DNA from: Vanessa cardui
Lineage: Eukaryota > Arthropoda > Insecta > Lepidoptera > Nymphalidae
Direction: 5' to 3'
Length of the DNA: 64,000 bases
NCBI RefSeq assembly: GCF_905220365.1
Contig: NC_061128.1
Coordinates: 6,572,001-6,636,000, forward strand
A program made the position numbers and the translations under genes. This document shows positions 13,885-26,700 of the stretch, piece after piece (position 1 is the first letter of the stretch; the number at the start of each line of letters is the position of its first letter). Below the pieces are notes generated by a model. The model did no database searches. It was not told the origin of the DNA and worked only from the letters and a program-made list of their open reading frames with translations.

Positions 13885-16800
13885 ATGCGAAGGCTGTACC
13901 TAACGGACAGGCACTTGAGAGTAATGCTATGGTGTATCTTACTGGGACTGCAGCCAGCTTTCGCCGGAATACTCGACCCTTTTAACTGGGCTCGTTCAGA
14001 TCGTATTGAAGTGAACATACCGTGGTTGCCATGTAAGTAATTTTATCTTTTTAATATTCTAGTCATATTATTGATAGTTATTGATGATAGTTGACGTCAC
14101 AATCACATCTGTACAAATATTAGTCTGGATTTTATTATTTCCTTGAGTACATATTTATTTAGGAATAAATAGTGTTGAAATATCAATATGCTAAAAACAC
14201 ATTCAAATTCAAATTTAAAAAGTCATTATTTACATTATTTTTATTGTTATATAGATAAAATTTGTGCATTTTTGTCAATGATACTTACTTTTAGATTTAT
14301 TCTTGATGTTTACTCAATTTAAGTAATATGCAAGATTTATCTTTAGGACGAAAGAAAGCCCATGACTAAATAAAAAAATGGTAAAAAAATAATTGTCACT
14401 TGCTCTCCTATAAAAAAGCAATAACTTATGAAACTTAGTGTCGTGTATCTCTAAACCACTGGTTACAATTCCTTACATTTTTATTTTGCCCATTTTAGTT
14501 GAAAATGAAACAAGATGTTACGACGAGCTGGGTTGCCTTAATATAACCCGTAGCTGGTATCACCTCATTCATCGACCATTTAATGTCTTCCCCTTACCCA
14601 GAGTCGTCATTAATACGAGGTAATACAATATAAAATAATTAATTATTAAGGCCGGATATTTTAATATTCATTACAAAAAAAACCTATAACAATAATATTT
14701 ACAGATTCATCTTATACACGAAAAAGAATCCAACTGACGGCCAGATACTAAACGTAAATGCTAACAAAACTATAGCGAAATCGAACTTTAGTCCTCAGCG
14801 CCTGACTAAAATGATTATACACGGGTTCATTGACACGCCGCTCTCTAATTGGGTGAGTCTTCAATTATATTTAACAACATTAACAATCCGACATTTCTAT
14901 AAAAATTATACATTTCATGATTCCAAGCAAAACATGAAAGATATTTTCGTAACTGCAATTTGCAGCTTAGATTCATTTTCGGCTACTGTTGGAAATAGTA
15001 GTTTTTATTAAACGATAGTTACATAAGATCTAGACAAACTCATTGTTTGCATGCAATGCAATTATACTACAGCAATTTCTTAAATGTTAAAAAAAACACA
15101 ATTACCCTATCGTACAATTCGTTGTACTATAATTTTAAACAATTATTAAAAATACGAAGATAATTTAAGGTTTAGAAATACTTGTTTTGGAAATGCATGT
15201 TTGAGTATTCAATTATAAAAATATATTATTCCTACAGGTAAGCGAGATGAAAGATGAATTGGTGAAAGCGGGTGATTTTAATGTGGTCGTCGTTGACTGG
15301 GCCGGAGGTAGTCTACCACTATACACACAGGCCACTGCGAATACGAGGCTAGTAGGTCTCGAAGTTGCACACTTTGTCAACACATTGCAGGTAAATAAAC
15401 ATTACTTATATAAAAAAAAAAAAAAAAACACAGAATGCTAATGACACTATAATTAACGTTCAAAAACTTTTACAATTTGTAAATTCCGTAAACACTTTAA
15501 CTTATTTTTTTTATATCTGTCGACTAACTTGGTCACATATGCAATCAAATTCAATAACATCAGATAATTTATTAAAATAAATATGCAATAATTCATCAAC
15601 TCAAAGTCACAAAACCAATGCTGTTAAATATTATCTTCGTATAACAAATTATAACTTTGTTTTGTATTTTAAACGCAATTAAAAACAAACAATTCTAGAA
15701 GGAACATGGACTCAATCCACTAGACGTGCATATCATAGGTCATTCACTGGGAGCGCACACGGCGGGCTATGCTGGAGAGAGAATTCAGGTTTGCATCGAT
15801 ATATCTAAATACAATAACCATACTTTATTAATAAAATCACTTTGTAATCCTATCGCCATACTTTCTTTGATTTAGCTGTTAATATTTTAGGACTTAGGAA
15901 GAATTACCGGACTCGATCCGGCTGAACCTTATTTTCAAGGAATGCCAACCCACGTTAGGTTGGACCCTACAGACGCTCAACTCGTAGATGTAATACATAC
16001 AGATGGAAAAAGCATTTTTCTCTTAGGTAAAAAGTGAACGTAAATACATCTTAATTTACCACCTCTATGCTTTTAAATCTGCACAATAACCTTTGTACAT
16101 ATAATACCATCATTAACATCAACGTATCTTACAGTTTAGTCTATGTAAGGCTTATTGCTTCTCTATAATTAATATGATTAAATACTAACACTTTCTATTT
16201 ATGTACATATCTATGCTAATCAGCTGATTCATGTGTCATTTCATTGTATATATTATAAATATATATTTTATATTATTATATTTATCGCTATTTACTAATT
16301 TATTCGACGTGTTTTATTCCACGCGTGCGACAGATTTTGTGTTTATGGCAGGATACGGAATGTCGCAACCAGTTGGTCATCTGGATTTCTACCCGAACAA
16401 TGGAAAAGAGCAACCGGGTTGTGACTTAACTGAAGGACCGTTAATTCCACTTACCCTGGTCAAACAAGGACTAGAGGAAGCATCTAGAGTTCTGGTGGCA
16501 TGCAACCATGTCCGCGCTATTAAACTCTTTACAGAATCTATAAACGGAAAATGTCCTTACATAGGTGAGATTTATATAAATATACGTACTTTGTTATTTA
16601 AATGGAATTGTTACTAAACCCTCAAGACCCTTTCAGGTCATCAATGCCCGTCATATCAACATTTCATATCCGGAAAGTGTTTCCATTGTGGTCATGGATG
16701 CGCTATAATGGGGTAAGTAATGCACATAATGAATCCTTAAATTTAAAAAAAAAACGAAGATTTGATTAATGTAAGTTTAAACCTATCATGTTATTTTAGA

Positions 16801-19309
16801 TTTCATGCAGATAGCTCGCCTGGTTTAATTACAAATAAAAATAATCAATCAGAAAACGAAGTTTATCCCTCTGAAGAACAAGATACGATTGGTGCGAAAT
16901 ATTATCTGAGTACAGGAAAAGAACTACCATTTTGTCGTAAGTCTAATTGAACAATTTTAAGCCTTTTTTAGGAAAGTATTTCGTTCAAGAAAAAATATCA
17001 TTCAAATAAATAAGAAGAATCCTTATTAAGCCTATATATTACGTAAGTATAATATGTGTATAATATAGGTTTATGACATGATTACGATATGATTTATATT
17101 ATGCAACCAACACTGTGCAATAAGTTTGCCTCATAATTACTAAGATCATTAGACTAGTAGTGAATTTTATGAAGGAATGCCCTGGGATTATGTTCCAAGA
17201 CAGACCAATAAAAATTTTGTGGTTTTCATTTCAGTCAATATTTTTTATCACAGTCCAGAATATAGAATATAATAACGAGGGTACCTATAGACAATGCATC
17301 ACGTGTGTATTTAAATCAACTGAGCACTTTGACTAGTTTCCACTAGAAATTGCCACCATGGTCGATGTATGTTAGAAGAACATATTAAAGTAGTTACAAA
17401 AAATACGATAACTTTTCATTAATATATCATATGATTTAATGTTACACTATCATATCCTAATGTATAATTTTGAGTCAGAAATCATGTATTTGTTTAGCAT
17501 TTCAGCAATTTTGTTGTCCTTTCAGGGGTTACGTCTTAATTAAATGCAGTTTCTTGAAATAACAAAAATATGTTATGAATTTTATATGAATACATAATAT
17601 TCATTGTGACTAACATAAAACTTTTACTTAAAATTTTAGAGCGCCATTACAAGGTAGTCATTCATTTGGCGAACCCTAAAGGAGCGGAATCATGGGTGCA
17701 GGTGAATACAAATTTAATTAATTAAAGCTTTTATTACACAATTCACAACCATAAATTAAATATTATAAATTAATCGTTTATTTCGCAGGGATTTTTGAAA
17801 GTAACGCTGTTATCAGACAAAGGCGTTATAAGAGGAATGGATCTCACGCCAAATAACTACGTAAAGTAATGAAATCACTACTTACTCTTATTGGTTGTTT
17901 TATTTTTTGAAGATTTTCTTAATTCAATTCTACTGCTTCAGGTTAGAGCATGGGACATCATACACAACTGTTGTTACGAATCCCATGGATTTAGGCGGCA
18001 AAGTTAGAAAAGTACGTTTATTTAACTTTTTATAGTGTAATATTAGTGTTATGTTTATTGGAATTAAATATAAACTATCATAAATTAGATACATTTTTAG
18101 ATGATTGTATACAAACATCTTCTTTCACACAGGTGGAGTTGTCGTGGGAGTACGATATGAATGTACTAGAGCCGCGATCACTTTGTATTTTATGGTGTAA
18201 CGACCGCCTCTACGTCAAATCTGTCCTTGTCGATCAGATGGAACTACCGAGCAGAGGGTAATTTTTGACAAATCTCAATATATTGTTTGCCATCCTCAAT
18301 CAACAACAACAAACAACAACAACAGCCTGTAAATTCGCACTGCAGGGCTAAAGGCCTCCTCTCCCTTTGAGGAGAAGGGTTGGAACATATTCCACCACGC
18401 TATTCCAATGCGGGTTGGTGGAATACACATGTGGCAGACCTTCTATGAAATTTGTCACATGCAGGTTTCCTCACGATGTTTTCCTTCACCGCCGAGCACG
18501 AGATGAATTATAAAGACAAATTAAGCACATGAATCAGCGGTGCTTGCCTGGGTTTGAAACCGCAATCATCGGTTAAGATTCACGAGTTTTAACCACTGGG
18601 CCATCTCGACTCCTCAATCGCTAATAATATATTATGTGTATGTGTTAAATGGTACATTATTTTGTGTGACAGACACACTAATAGATCACCCTATTAGTAT
18701 GTCTGCTTCACACTACCTATTTTTGTAAACAGTCAGTACTGCAACACAAACATTGGCAATGTTCAAAATATTAATTATTCAACCACTGCACCGCCTAATA
18801 TGTAAATTAAACTGCCATTTAAGCTGAAACCCTGAATTTTATGAAGCCCTGGGATTATGTTCCAAGACAGACCAATAAAAATGTTGTGGATTTCATTTCA
18901 GTCAATATTTTTTAATCACAGTCCATAATATAGAAGTTTTCAGTGCTTTCAATCGCATACCTCAAATAGATTTCATTAGGATTATGAAAGCGACGGTATA
19001 GACAATTGCATCACTTGTGCATTTAAATCAACTGAGCACTTTGACTAGTTTCCACTAGAAATTGCCATCATGGTCGATGTATGTTAGATTTGTCAGTCTG
19101 ATTGTCAGAAATAAAGGTTGAATAAATACAAACTAAATGTCCCATACAGAATTTAGCTAGCTAGGTACGTGTTGCATGCTTAATCGTTTTTATACTTTTT
19201 CAGGAAACGAAATGTTGACTTCAGCAGTAAGCTGTGTACCCCAAAACGGGAATTCGCCGAAATACCCAATCGAGGCTCGGCAAGTTTCTATGACAACTGC
19301 AGCAGATAG
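13885..19309 (+). CDS. Secreted pancreatic-type triacylglycerol lipase (14 coding exons)
   Basis: Exons: 13885-14032, 14499-14619, 14705-14852, 15238-15390, 15699-15788, 15891-16026, 16352-16564, 16637-16712, 16800-16936, 17640-17701, 17789-17865, 17942-18011, 18133-18257, 19204-19309. All junctions are GT/AG and keep frame, giving 553 residues. Residues 1-27 look like a signal peptide, with a likely cut after AFA. The alpha/beta-hydrolase lipase domain has the nucleophile elbow GHSLGAHTAG (Ser206), Asp229 in GLDPAEP and His318 in CNHVRA, so the full catalytic triad is present. From about residue 408 the sequence looks like the PLAT-type C-terminal domain of pancreatic lipases. The last exon ends FYDNCSR followed by TAG; a longer open frame in this exon (to 19388) is out of phase. 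An acceptor at 13868 just before the ATG implies an upstream noncoding exon. Expected role is hydrolysis of lipid esters outside the cell. By memory it resembles Drosophila CG5966-type lipases. Confidence 0.93.
17161..17376 (+). repeat. Intronic direct repeat, copy 1 (lipase intron 9)
   Basis: Nearly the same sequence as 18833-19088 in intron 13 of the same gene. Both start TGAATTTTATGAA and end with the shared segment GTCGATGTATGTTAGA. Copy 2 has an extra block of about 55 bp in the middle. The origin could be a mobile repeat or an intragenic duplication. Confidence 0.75.
18302..18610 (-). repeat. tRNA-derived SINE family A in lipase intron 13
   Basis: Minus-sense copy of the abundant SINE. 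The tRNA-like head is at the high-coordinate end (complement of the CCACTGGGCCATCTCGAC region) and the CAA-repeat tail is at the low end. A 9-bp target-site duplication TCCTCAATC flanks it at 18293-18301 and 18611-18619. It lies between coding exons 13 and 14 of the lipase gene. Confidence 0.85.
18833..19088 (+). repeat. Intronic direct repeat, copy 2 (lipase intron 13)
   Basis: Second copy of the unit at 17161-17376, in the same orientation, with an additional central block of about 55 bp. The two copies bracket lipase exons 10 to 13. Confidence 0.75.
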
Positions 19310-19433
19310 TCGTGCCATACGTTTAAATGTTCAATTATTGAACAGGACAGTGTTACTGTGTGAAAACTTTGTGGGCACATCATTTTGATGCTGAAAATCC
19401 CAGTGATATTGCTACAGGACATTAATACTTTCA

Positions 19434-19439
19434 AATAAA
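19434..19439 (+). terminator. Polyadenylation signal of the lipase gene
   Basis: AATAAA about 125 bases after the lipase stop codon. Another AATAAA occurs near 19796, so a longer 3' end is possible. Confidence 0.5.
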
Positions 19440-20126
19440 ACAAATGTGTGCATAGTAAATCTAGATTTTTGACAAAAAATTACCACAATGCTGGTAATAA
19501 GTGCTGACTTCTTGTTATTTAAATTAAAAAAATGAAATGTATATTTATTTAATATATAATATTAAGTATCACTGAACCAAATGAGTGACACTATGTATTT
19601 ATATAACTTATTTATATATTAAACGTTTAAAGAAAACCACCATGTAGATTTAAAAAAAGAAGTAGGTGCATTACAGTGTGTCAATTGATACATTGTTGTG
19701 TAAAAAACGCAAATGCTTTAAGCATTTATTATTTAATCATCATGTAATTTTAAACACTTAACAAGAACTTTTGTTATGTTTTTATATTCCTCTGTAAATA
19801 AACGTTTTGTAAATATTATATACTTTATATTCTTACTTTTAAGTACTTACGTAATAAAAAAAGCTTGTGGAGTCGAGTTTAAGTCTCGTGAAAATTTAAA
19901 AATACAAATAAATATAACCTTGATACTCGTATTGTTTTACTAGAATTCTCTCTTCTTCATCATATATTTTGACCATACTATTTTTTTTATTCAAAGCAAA
20001 TGTCCATATGGTGGTAAGTGGTTACCACCAATACCACCTCCATTGGTACTAACCTTCAGAGCTAAGCAATCATGTTCTTGTGACTAGTTAAACTAGCCTT
20101 TAAAATTGTTTTCTCTCGGATTCTCT

Positions 20127-20900
20127 AATAGGCTATTTGACAATACGAAAAATAAAATGTCAGTTGTTATAATCAGAAAAGGTGATTTGATTGAAAATGA
20201 TACTTAATTTATTCAAAAATCCATAAATAAAAATGCTTTTTTTAATCGCTTGTCACGTAACACAAAATGGTTCTGAATCCTGATTGGCCGGGCTTATGAT
20301 GAAGTCACTTGGTTGTTAAGTTGTTAACCTTACAACAACAACAACAACAGCCTGTAAATTCCCACTGCTGGACTAAAGGCCTCCTCTCCCTTTGCGGAGA
20401 AGGTTTTTGGAACATATTCCACCACGCTGTTCTAATGCGGGTTGGTGGAATACACATGTGGCGGAATTTCTATGAAATTTGTCACATGCAGGTTTCCTCA
20501 CGATGTTTTCCTTCACCGCTGAGTACGAGATGAATTATAAAGACAAATTAAGCACATGAATCAGCGGTGCTTGCCTGGGTTTGAACCCGCAATCATCGGT
20601 TAAGATGGACGCGTTCTAACCACTGGGCTATCTCGACTCCACTGGGCCATCTCGACTCTTGTTAACCTTGCTTATCTACTATATGTACCACAGATAAAAA
20701 TACAGGCAAGTGACGTCACCGACCCCATTGCAGAGCATATTTTCCAAGTATGATTTTCGGGCACTATTTAAATATGAAATATTTAATATGATATTTTTCG
20801 GCAAATATGTACTACAAATAAAAAAATCAATTTTTACTGGGTTCTTAACCTCTACTAAATAATATAAAATGGATTTTAAAAACCAGACAAATATCCTATT
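20127..20900 (+). mobile_element. MITE with AATAGGCTATTTGAC ends, split by a SINE (copy 1)
   Basis: Starts AATAGGCTATTTGAC and ends with the inverted form AAATATCCTATT. Without the SINE it is about 440 bp, the same as the uninterrupted relative at 44740-45183. Internal blocks are shared in inverted order, such as the segment around CACGTAACACAAAATG and the TACTGGGTTC region. It has no coding capacity and the transposase family is not identified. Confidence 0.7.
20332..20658 (-). repeat. tRNA-derived SINE family A inserted in a MITE
   Basis: Minus-sense full-length copy with a CAA-repeat tail at the low end. The 11-bp target-site duplication TTGTTAACCTT is perfect (20321-20331 and 20659-20669). 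The tRNA-head end is partly duplicated: the CCACTGGGC-ATCTCGACTC segment occurs twice in a row. Confidence 0.9.
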
Positions 20901-21474
20901 ATTATCACCGCTGTTTATGTGGGCACCTACACTATATGAATATCAAAACCAAACTAAAGATATTTGAACATTCTATAGTTAATTAATCGAACAATTATTA
21001 TTTTTATTACAATTCATTAGTTATAATTTAATAACAGTAAGTTTTCGGATAACTAATGTCTAGTATACATAATAAGGTACATACATAATATCGAAAAATA
21101 TCTTTCCGACATCCTTTTACGTTAACTACGCATTAAACTCCTTTCATTTCATTCTGTGTGCCAGTAATGCCAACCTTTTCGTATTTTATTACGCATTTTT
21201 AATAACTAACATCTTGAGAAATATAACTCAAAATAACATGCAAACAAAATTATGTATGTTATTTTTGGTGTATTTACTAACTTACGTATGAATTTCCTGT
21301 CATTATCATATTTACGGCCTAGATAGTCTGTGTTCAGCCCTTGATTTTGACATATGTCAAAAAATCATAACACGAACAGGAATGTCAATAATCGCACAAT
21401 AAAATAAGGAAAACTGTGTATCGGTATTAATTAATAAAATAAATGGATATATTTCTAATTTAGTTAAAATTATA

Positions 21475-22729
21475 ATGTCCTCGATAACTTCTAAATTAGT
21501 TTTAGGCCTATCTTGCGCTGTAACTGTTGCAATAGTTAGTTATGTCCATATAAAACAGCAAGCGGACAGGTATTTATTTTAAAAATACCTTTAAATTATA
21601 ATATTTTGTAATCATAATATAATCGTTCTTAATGTATTTGTCCCTCATTATTTTTGTTTTAATTAGAAGTTAATAATTTACACTAAAAGCATTTACTGAA
21701 TTTTCTTACTGAATATTTATTGTAAATATTTTATTATATAATAATTTGGATCACGTTTTATGTAGTTTTCTTAGTCTTCGTTAATATTCAAGAAATACTT
21801 GTAAGAATTTACAAGCAATTATACAATATTATTGAATTAAAGACAGCTATGTAAAAATATCATATTATAGAAATGATATTTCCTCATTGTAGATTAATTT
21901 CTAGTCACAGAAATTAATATTTTTTCTAAAAAAAGTTAACACATTCACAGCCTATACAAATTATTGAATACCTAATTATTCCAAATGAGCTATCGACATA
22001 TCTTTGATATATTAGTTATACAGACTGATAGGATTTTAAATAGATGAATCATATTATTTTCTTGATTTTCTACATGCCCCTATGTGGGTTGGGCCTTGAA
22101 AAAGATATTGTCGCTTTTCTTTCTGATTGACAGAAGCTAGAAAACAAATAACCAACAATTTTCATTCAATGTTCATATTTCTAACTTGAGCTTGCATTAT
22201 TTAGTACACAATGATTAGTGAATTCAATTCAACTTCTTCAAAATCATTTATCAACATTATATGGATGTGCATTGCATTTTGTTTTAAAATAAAATGCACG
22301 CACTGAATCTATAAAAAAATTGTTTTTATACTTAAAATACAGAAAGATAATTCAATAAGAGACTAACAAAAATTACTAGTCTATGCTAAAACAAACCTTC
22401 AAGTTTTATTGGTAATTGCAAAAAGCGTCAATGGTGGTACAAACTTGTTATTGCAATTTACCCTGACCTCACATTGGTATCACTGGACTTTTAACATAAC
22501 CCTAAAATATTAACATTTGTATTGCAACTTAACCATAAAGTAAATGAAATAGTCTAAGAGTTTATCTTATAACAAAAGCTGATTTCAATATATTTTTTAC
22601 AGAGAAAAAATGCATGAGGGTGTTATTCGAGATACTGAACGACAACAGAGGAGAAAAATAGAAAACCTTTATATATTAGAGAAGCAAAATGAGTTAACTA
22701 AACAACTCAAAAAGGGAATAGGGAACTAA
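21475..22729 (+). CDS. PET117: PET117, cytochrome c oxidase assembly factor (2 exons)
   Basis: Exons 21475-21569 and 22603-22729, phase-2 GT/AG junction, giving 73 residues. Residues 1-31 hold a hydrophobic segment (about 7-23) followed by HIKQQADR. The second exon gives REKMHEGVIRDTERQQRRK and a charged helical tail. The hydrophobic N-terminus, the KQQ pair and the GVIRD-ER motif are hallmarks of the PET117 family, small mitochondrial proteins needed to build respiratory complex IV. Length matches the family (about 70-80 residues). The stop codon lies 68 bp from the stop of the convergent bL20m gene, so the 3' untranslated regions probably overlap. AATAAA overlaps the stop codon and ATTAAA lies at about 22773. 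Confidence 0.92.
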
Positions 22730-22797
22730 TAAAAACTGTATTGTTGACTATGACACTATTTATTATATAATAGATTAAATTTAATTAACACTTATTA

Positions 22798-23274
22798 CTA
22801 TTTCTTTTCTTTAAGCCAAGCCTCTAACATTACATCCTTGAGGTTTAAATTGATTCCTGTCGGCTCTTTCTTATCAGTTCCATCAATGAAACCATCAAGA
22901 TTTAGTTTTTGTTTGGCAACTGCAGCTAGACAGTGAAATGTTTTTGGTTCCCATGCTGCTAAATCTGATAGTGATTTACGATCTAACATTATATCAGCCC
23001 GGCCTAATCCTTCTCTTAAAGAAAAGGCTGTTAAATTATGTTGTTCACATGCTGCTGTTATACGTGTGTCCCAAAGAGCTTTCATATCTGCCTTCTTCAA
23101 TTTACGAGCTTTGGTCGCATAGGCCAAAGCTCGATGGACATTTCGGACTGCAACTGAATAACAATTTCGTCGACGGCCAGTGAAGTGGGCTGCCAATCTA
23201 AATATCTTTCTTTTTCTCCAAAATTCATCAGGGCCACGAGCCCGAATCCAATTTGCAACGGTTAAGAATACCAT
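22798..23274 (-). CDS. mRpL20: Mitochondrial ribosomal protein bL20m
   Basis: Uninterrupted frame of 158 residues, in the normal size range for animal bL20m. It begins MVFLTVANWIRARGPDEFWR and contains the bL20 core: AAHFTGRRRNCYSVAVR (about 28-44), ATKARKLKKADMKALWDTRI, the residues around FSLREGL, and the NRK-like DRKSLSDLAAWEPKTF block. It is a structural protein of the mitochondrial large ribosomal subunit that binds 23S-type rRNA. A splice acceptor (complement of CTGAAAAG near 23283) lies only a few bases upstream of the ATG, which implies a 5' noncoding exon. It faces PET117 tail-to-tail. Confidence 0.95.
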   Translation of the reverse strand: MVFLTVANWIRARGPDEFWRKRKIFRLAAHFTGRRRNCYSVAVRNVHRALAYATKARKLKKADMKALWDTRITAACEQHNLTAFSLREGLGRADIMLDRKSLSDLAAWEPKTFHCLAAVAKQKLNLDGFIDGTDKKEPTGINLNLKDVMLEAWLKEKK

Positions 23275-23745
23275 TTCTATACCTGAAAAGATATATGGTA
23301 GAATACTATAGTATTAATTCCACAATCACTTAATCACTAATAACAGTCTTCCATGATTAAAATTAGAAGATTTTTACCTTACTACTGTTATTGTTATAAA
23401 TCTTCCAATTTTTATGAACAATAGAATTTTTAATAATTTAACAACATAACCTAAGTTTCAAACCTACCTTAAATATTGACATCTGTCATTGATATAATAA
23501 CTAACAGATTAGTAAAATAAACATAAGTGACATTGACAAAGTTTCTCACAATTGCCAGCTACTGCAACATGACCAGTATTTTATTTAGAATATTATTTTA
23601 CAGTGGCACTAAAACTAAAAATTATATAAAACATAAAAAACATCAATTCATCGCATAAGTTATTTAATATTAAAGTTTTGACAATATATCATATAATCAA
23701 TATCGTACAAAACGTAATATAAACAAATACTATATATGTACTAAT

Positions 23746-26700
23746 TCATTTTTCACCACAGTAAGCATTAGATGAGTCAATTTCACTGTCTTCCTCGTTT
23801 ATAACGTAAGAATCACTTGACGCGTCAAAATTATCGTTAACAGACATTATGTGTCGTATGTTGAACTTATTGCCAAACTTTTTGAAACCGATTACTTTAT
23901 TCTCTTTGTGCATAATATGCTTGAGTAACAAAATCTTTAAAAAAAAGTCTGGATTATTTACAAATTAGCAAACAAATTAACATTTTAATTGTATTGTTTA
24001 ATTTTTTTTAATAAATTAATTTATAATACAATTAAAACAGATAATATAACTTACTAAATCTATTAATTTAAAATTAAGTTAGACATACCTCCAACAATAT
24101 AACAATGATAAACATAATAAGGTGCATAATAATAGACACAATAATACAGCTATGTACTATATTAAAGCAACCCCTTGTATTTATCGAGTGATTGCCCAAC
24201 TCTTTCAAATAACTAGAGACGCAAGATCCACTTTTGCAGCAACTAATAAAAATATTCCTTATTAAACTCAAACAAATAAATAAATATAAATTTTAGTTTA
24301 AAGATGAATTACGTTTTCAATGTATACAAAACTTACACTTCTATTATTTTGAGCAAAAATAATAATAAAATGGAACTAAGATCCGCATTTGAAAAAACTA
24401 CCAACAAGTATACCTAATTCAGTTTCAAATATCCTATTAAGATATAGCGTAAGCCAATTTTTGTCATTATGGGACGATAGCTGCACATAAAAATGGGTTA
24501 TGTTCTCAACTTTAGAGCTCCCACCGTAGATGTGCAAAACAATTAAAGATGTTTTTTCATTACAATTTAATAAATTGTTACAATTTAACAAAGAATTCTC
24601 GACACATCATGTGTCGAGATGGCCCAGTGGTTAGAACGCGTGCATCTTAACCAATGATTGCGGGTTCAAACCCAGGTAAGCACCACTGATTCATGTGCTT
24701 AATTTGTCTTTATAATTCATCTCGTGCTCAGCGGTGAAGGAAAACGTCGTGTGGACCTGCATGTGACAAATTTCATAGAAATTCTGCCACATGTGTATTC
24801 CACCAACGCGCATTGGAATAGCGTGGTGGAATATGTTCCAAACCTTCTCCTCAAAGGGAGAGGAGGCCCTTAGCCCAGCAGTGGGAATTTACAGGCTGTT
24901 GTTGTAACAAAGAATTAATTTTAGAGAGCGAGATCTGAGAGAATTTGAGAGATCTTTTGAATAAACGCGTAAAAAGTTTCGCGTAGACCTGTTAATTTTT
25001 ATATCCGATTAAGTTTAAATTTGGCCCAGCTATTAAGTATATTTTGTTTTATTGTCTTTATAATATAATAATAATATTTAACATTAATAAAAAACAATCT
25101 TACCTGAACGGAACACTGTCTGTTTCTACACCATTTATGGAATTTGTATTTCTATCATTTGTACTTATCCATTCAAAGTCACGTAATTTATCATGCCAGT
25201 CTTGACTAAACCAATCTTTATACGATTTCAGCTAAAATCTTCTATTTATGAAATACAATTTAGGTAATCATCATTTTCATATTAATTAGATAGTAGTTCG
25301 TTATGTAATGAAAATTGTTACATTCAATGTTAAGTGAAATCAAATGAATCAATATCATTCTACAATCTGTGATCCATATTATTGTATACTAATTAAAAGT
25401 ATCTCTTTTCTAAAGCAACCCTTTCTAATAATAAACCTTAATAAATTGTATTTCAAATTAAGTAATTATTTCTCTTACTCCACAACAGCCTAGAGACCAT
25501 TGCAGTTTGTCAATAAACTGTCTATGTTTAGGAACTGTCCTGTACTGCTTAATACTGTTAGTTAAATAACTCGAAGTAACCTCTTCGCATGAAAATATTC
25601 TCATGATGCATACAATTATACCAAAAACATTTAGTATAATCACCCATACAATACAGGTCCATAATCGACAGCAAAAAACGTTTGCTGTGTGCCTGCAAGC
25701 AAGAAAATGAATATGATTGATTCCTGAAATAACTGATTGTTCATTGTATGTGTGCAACTCGACTCAAACAATGGCGGGTAAAGGTGATTTGTTGTTACTT
25801 CAATAAATGTTTCCATGCTGCTTGGTGCTATAGTCTCTTTTGTAGTTTCCATCGCGCTTTCCTCACTAACTCTATTCCCTATGATATGAAAGTATGTGTT
25901 GCCCCATTTTATACAGCTGTATTATATTAAAGGATGACGCCGATATAAACAGGTTGAGCCAGGAACGAGAATAATGGTAGTGTGTAGTTTTATAGAGATT
26001 TTTAAAAGATTCAATATGATAAAAACAATACAGGTAGGGCTTTGTGCAAGTCCGCCTGGGTAGATACCACCCACTCATCAGATATTCACTCGCTAAACAA
26101 CAGTATGCATTATTGTTGTGTTCCGGTTTGAATGGTGAGTGAGCTAGTGTAACTACAGGCACAAGGGACATAGCATCTTAGTTCCCAACGCGCATTGTCT
26201 ATGGGTAATGGTGACCAATTTCCATCAGGTGGTCCACTTTCCATAAAAAAAAAAAAAACATTTATACTGTTTTGTTTCAGATAAGTAGATTGTATATCAT
26301 TACACCATAAACAAAGTTTCCGTTTGCTAATAAAATTATAAACAAACGCATCGGATAAACAAATACAAAAATGAATATCGAATCAAATACACAACTCAAT
26401 CTTATTTCCATTTGCAATTGCCTGTAGTTGATAGAAATTTGGCGGCAGCATAATAATTGCGGTCAGCAATACGACCGCGTTCACGAGATCTGTACCGGTC
26501 AAAAATAAAATATCACTGACATCTGTAAAGACAAATTTTAGTAGAGAAAATAAACCGTTAAAATTGTAGTTGTAGTTGTGTGTGTTGTAATATTACAAAT
26601 TCGAAAGATTAGTAAGATCTCTCCTGGGAGATTCTACATCGTCTGTTTATTAACGTTCATAATCAAATAGAACGGATATTTAATAATACTTTGAGAGCTT

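Noticed and set aside
24376..24591. 71-codon minus-strand frame in the tetraspanin intron
   Set aside because: The tetraspanin is complete without it, flanking exons join in phase, and no family resemblance was seen.
24598..24672. Possible tRNA gene (A and B boxes)
   Set aside because: The tRNA-like head is part of a SINE with target-site duplications, and it does not fold as a complete tRNA by eye.
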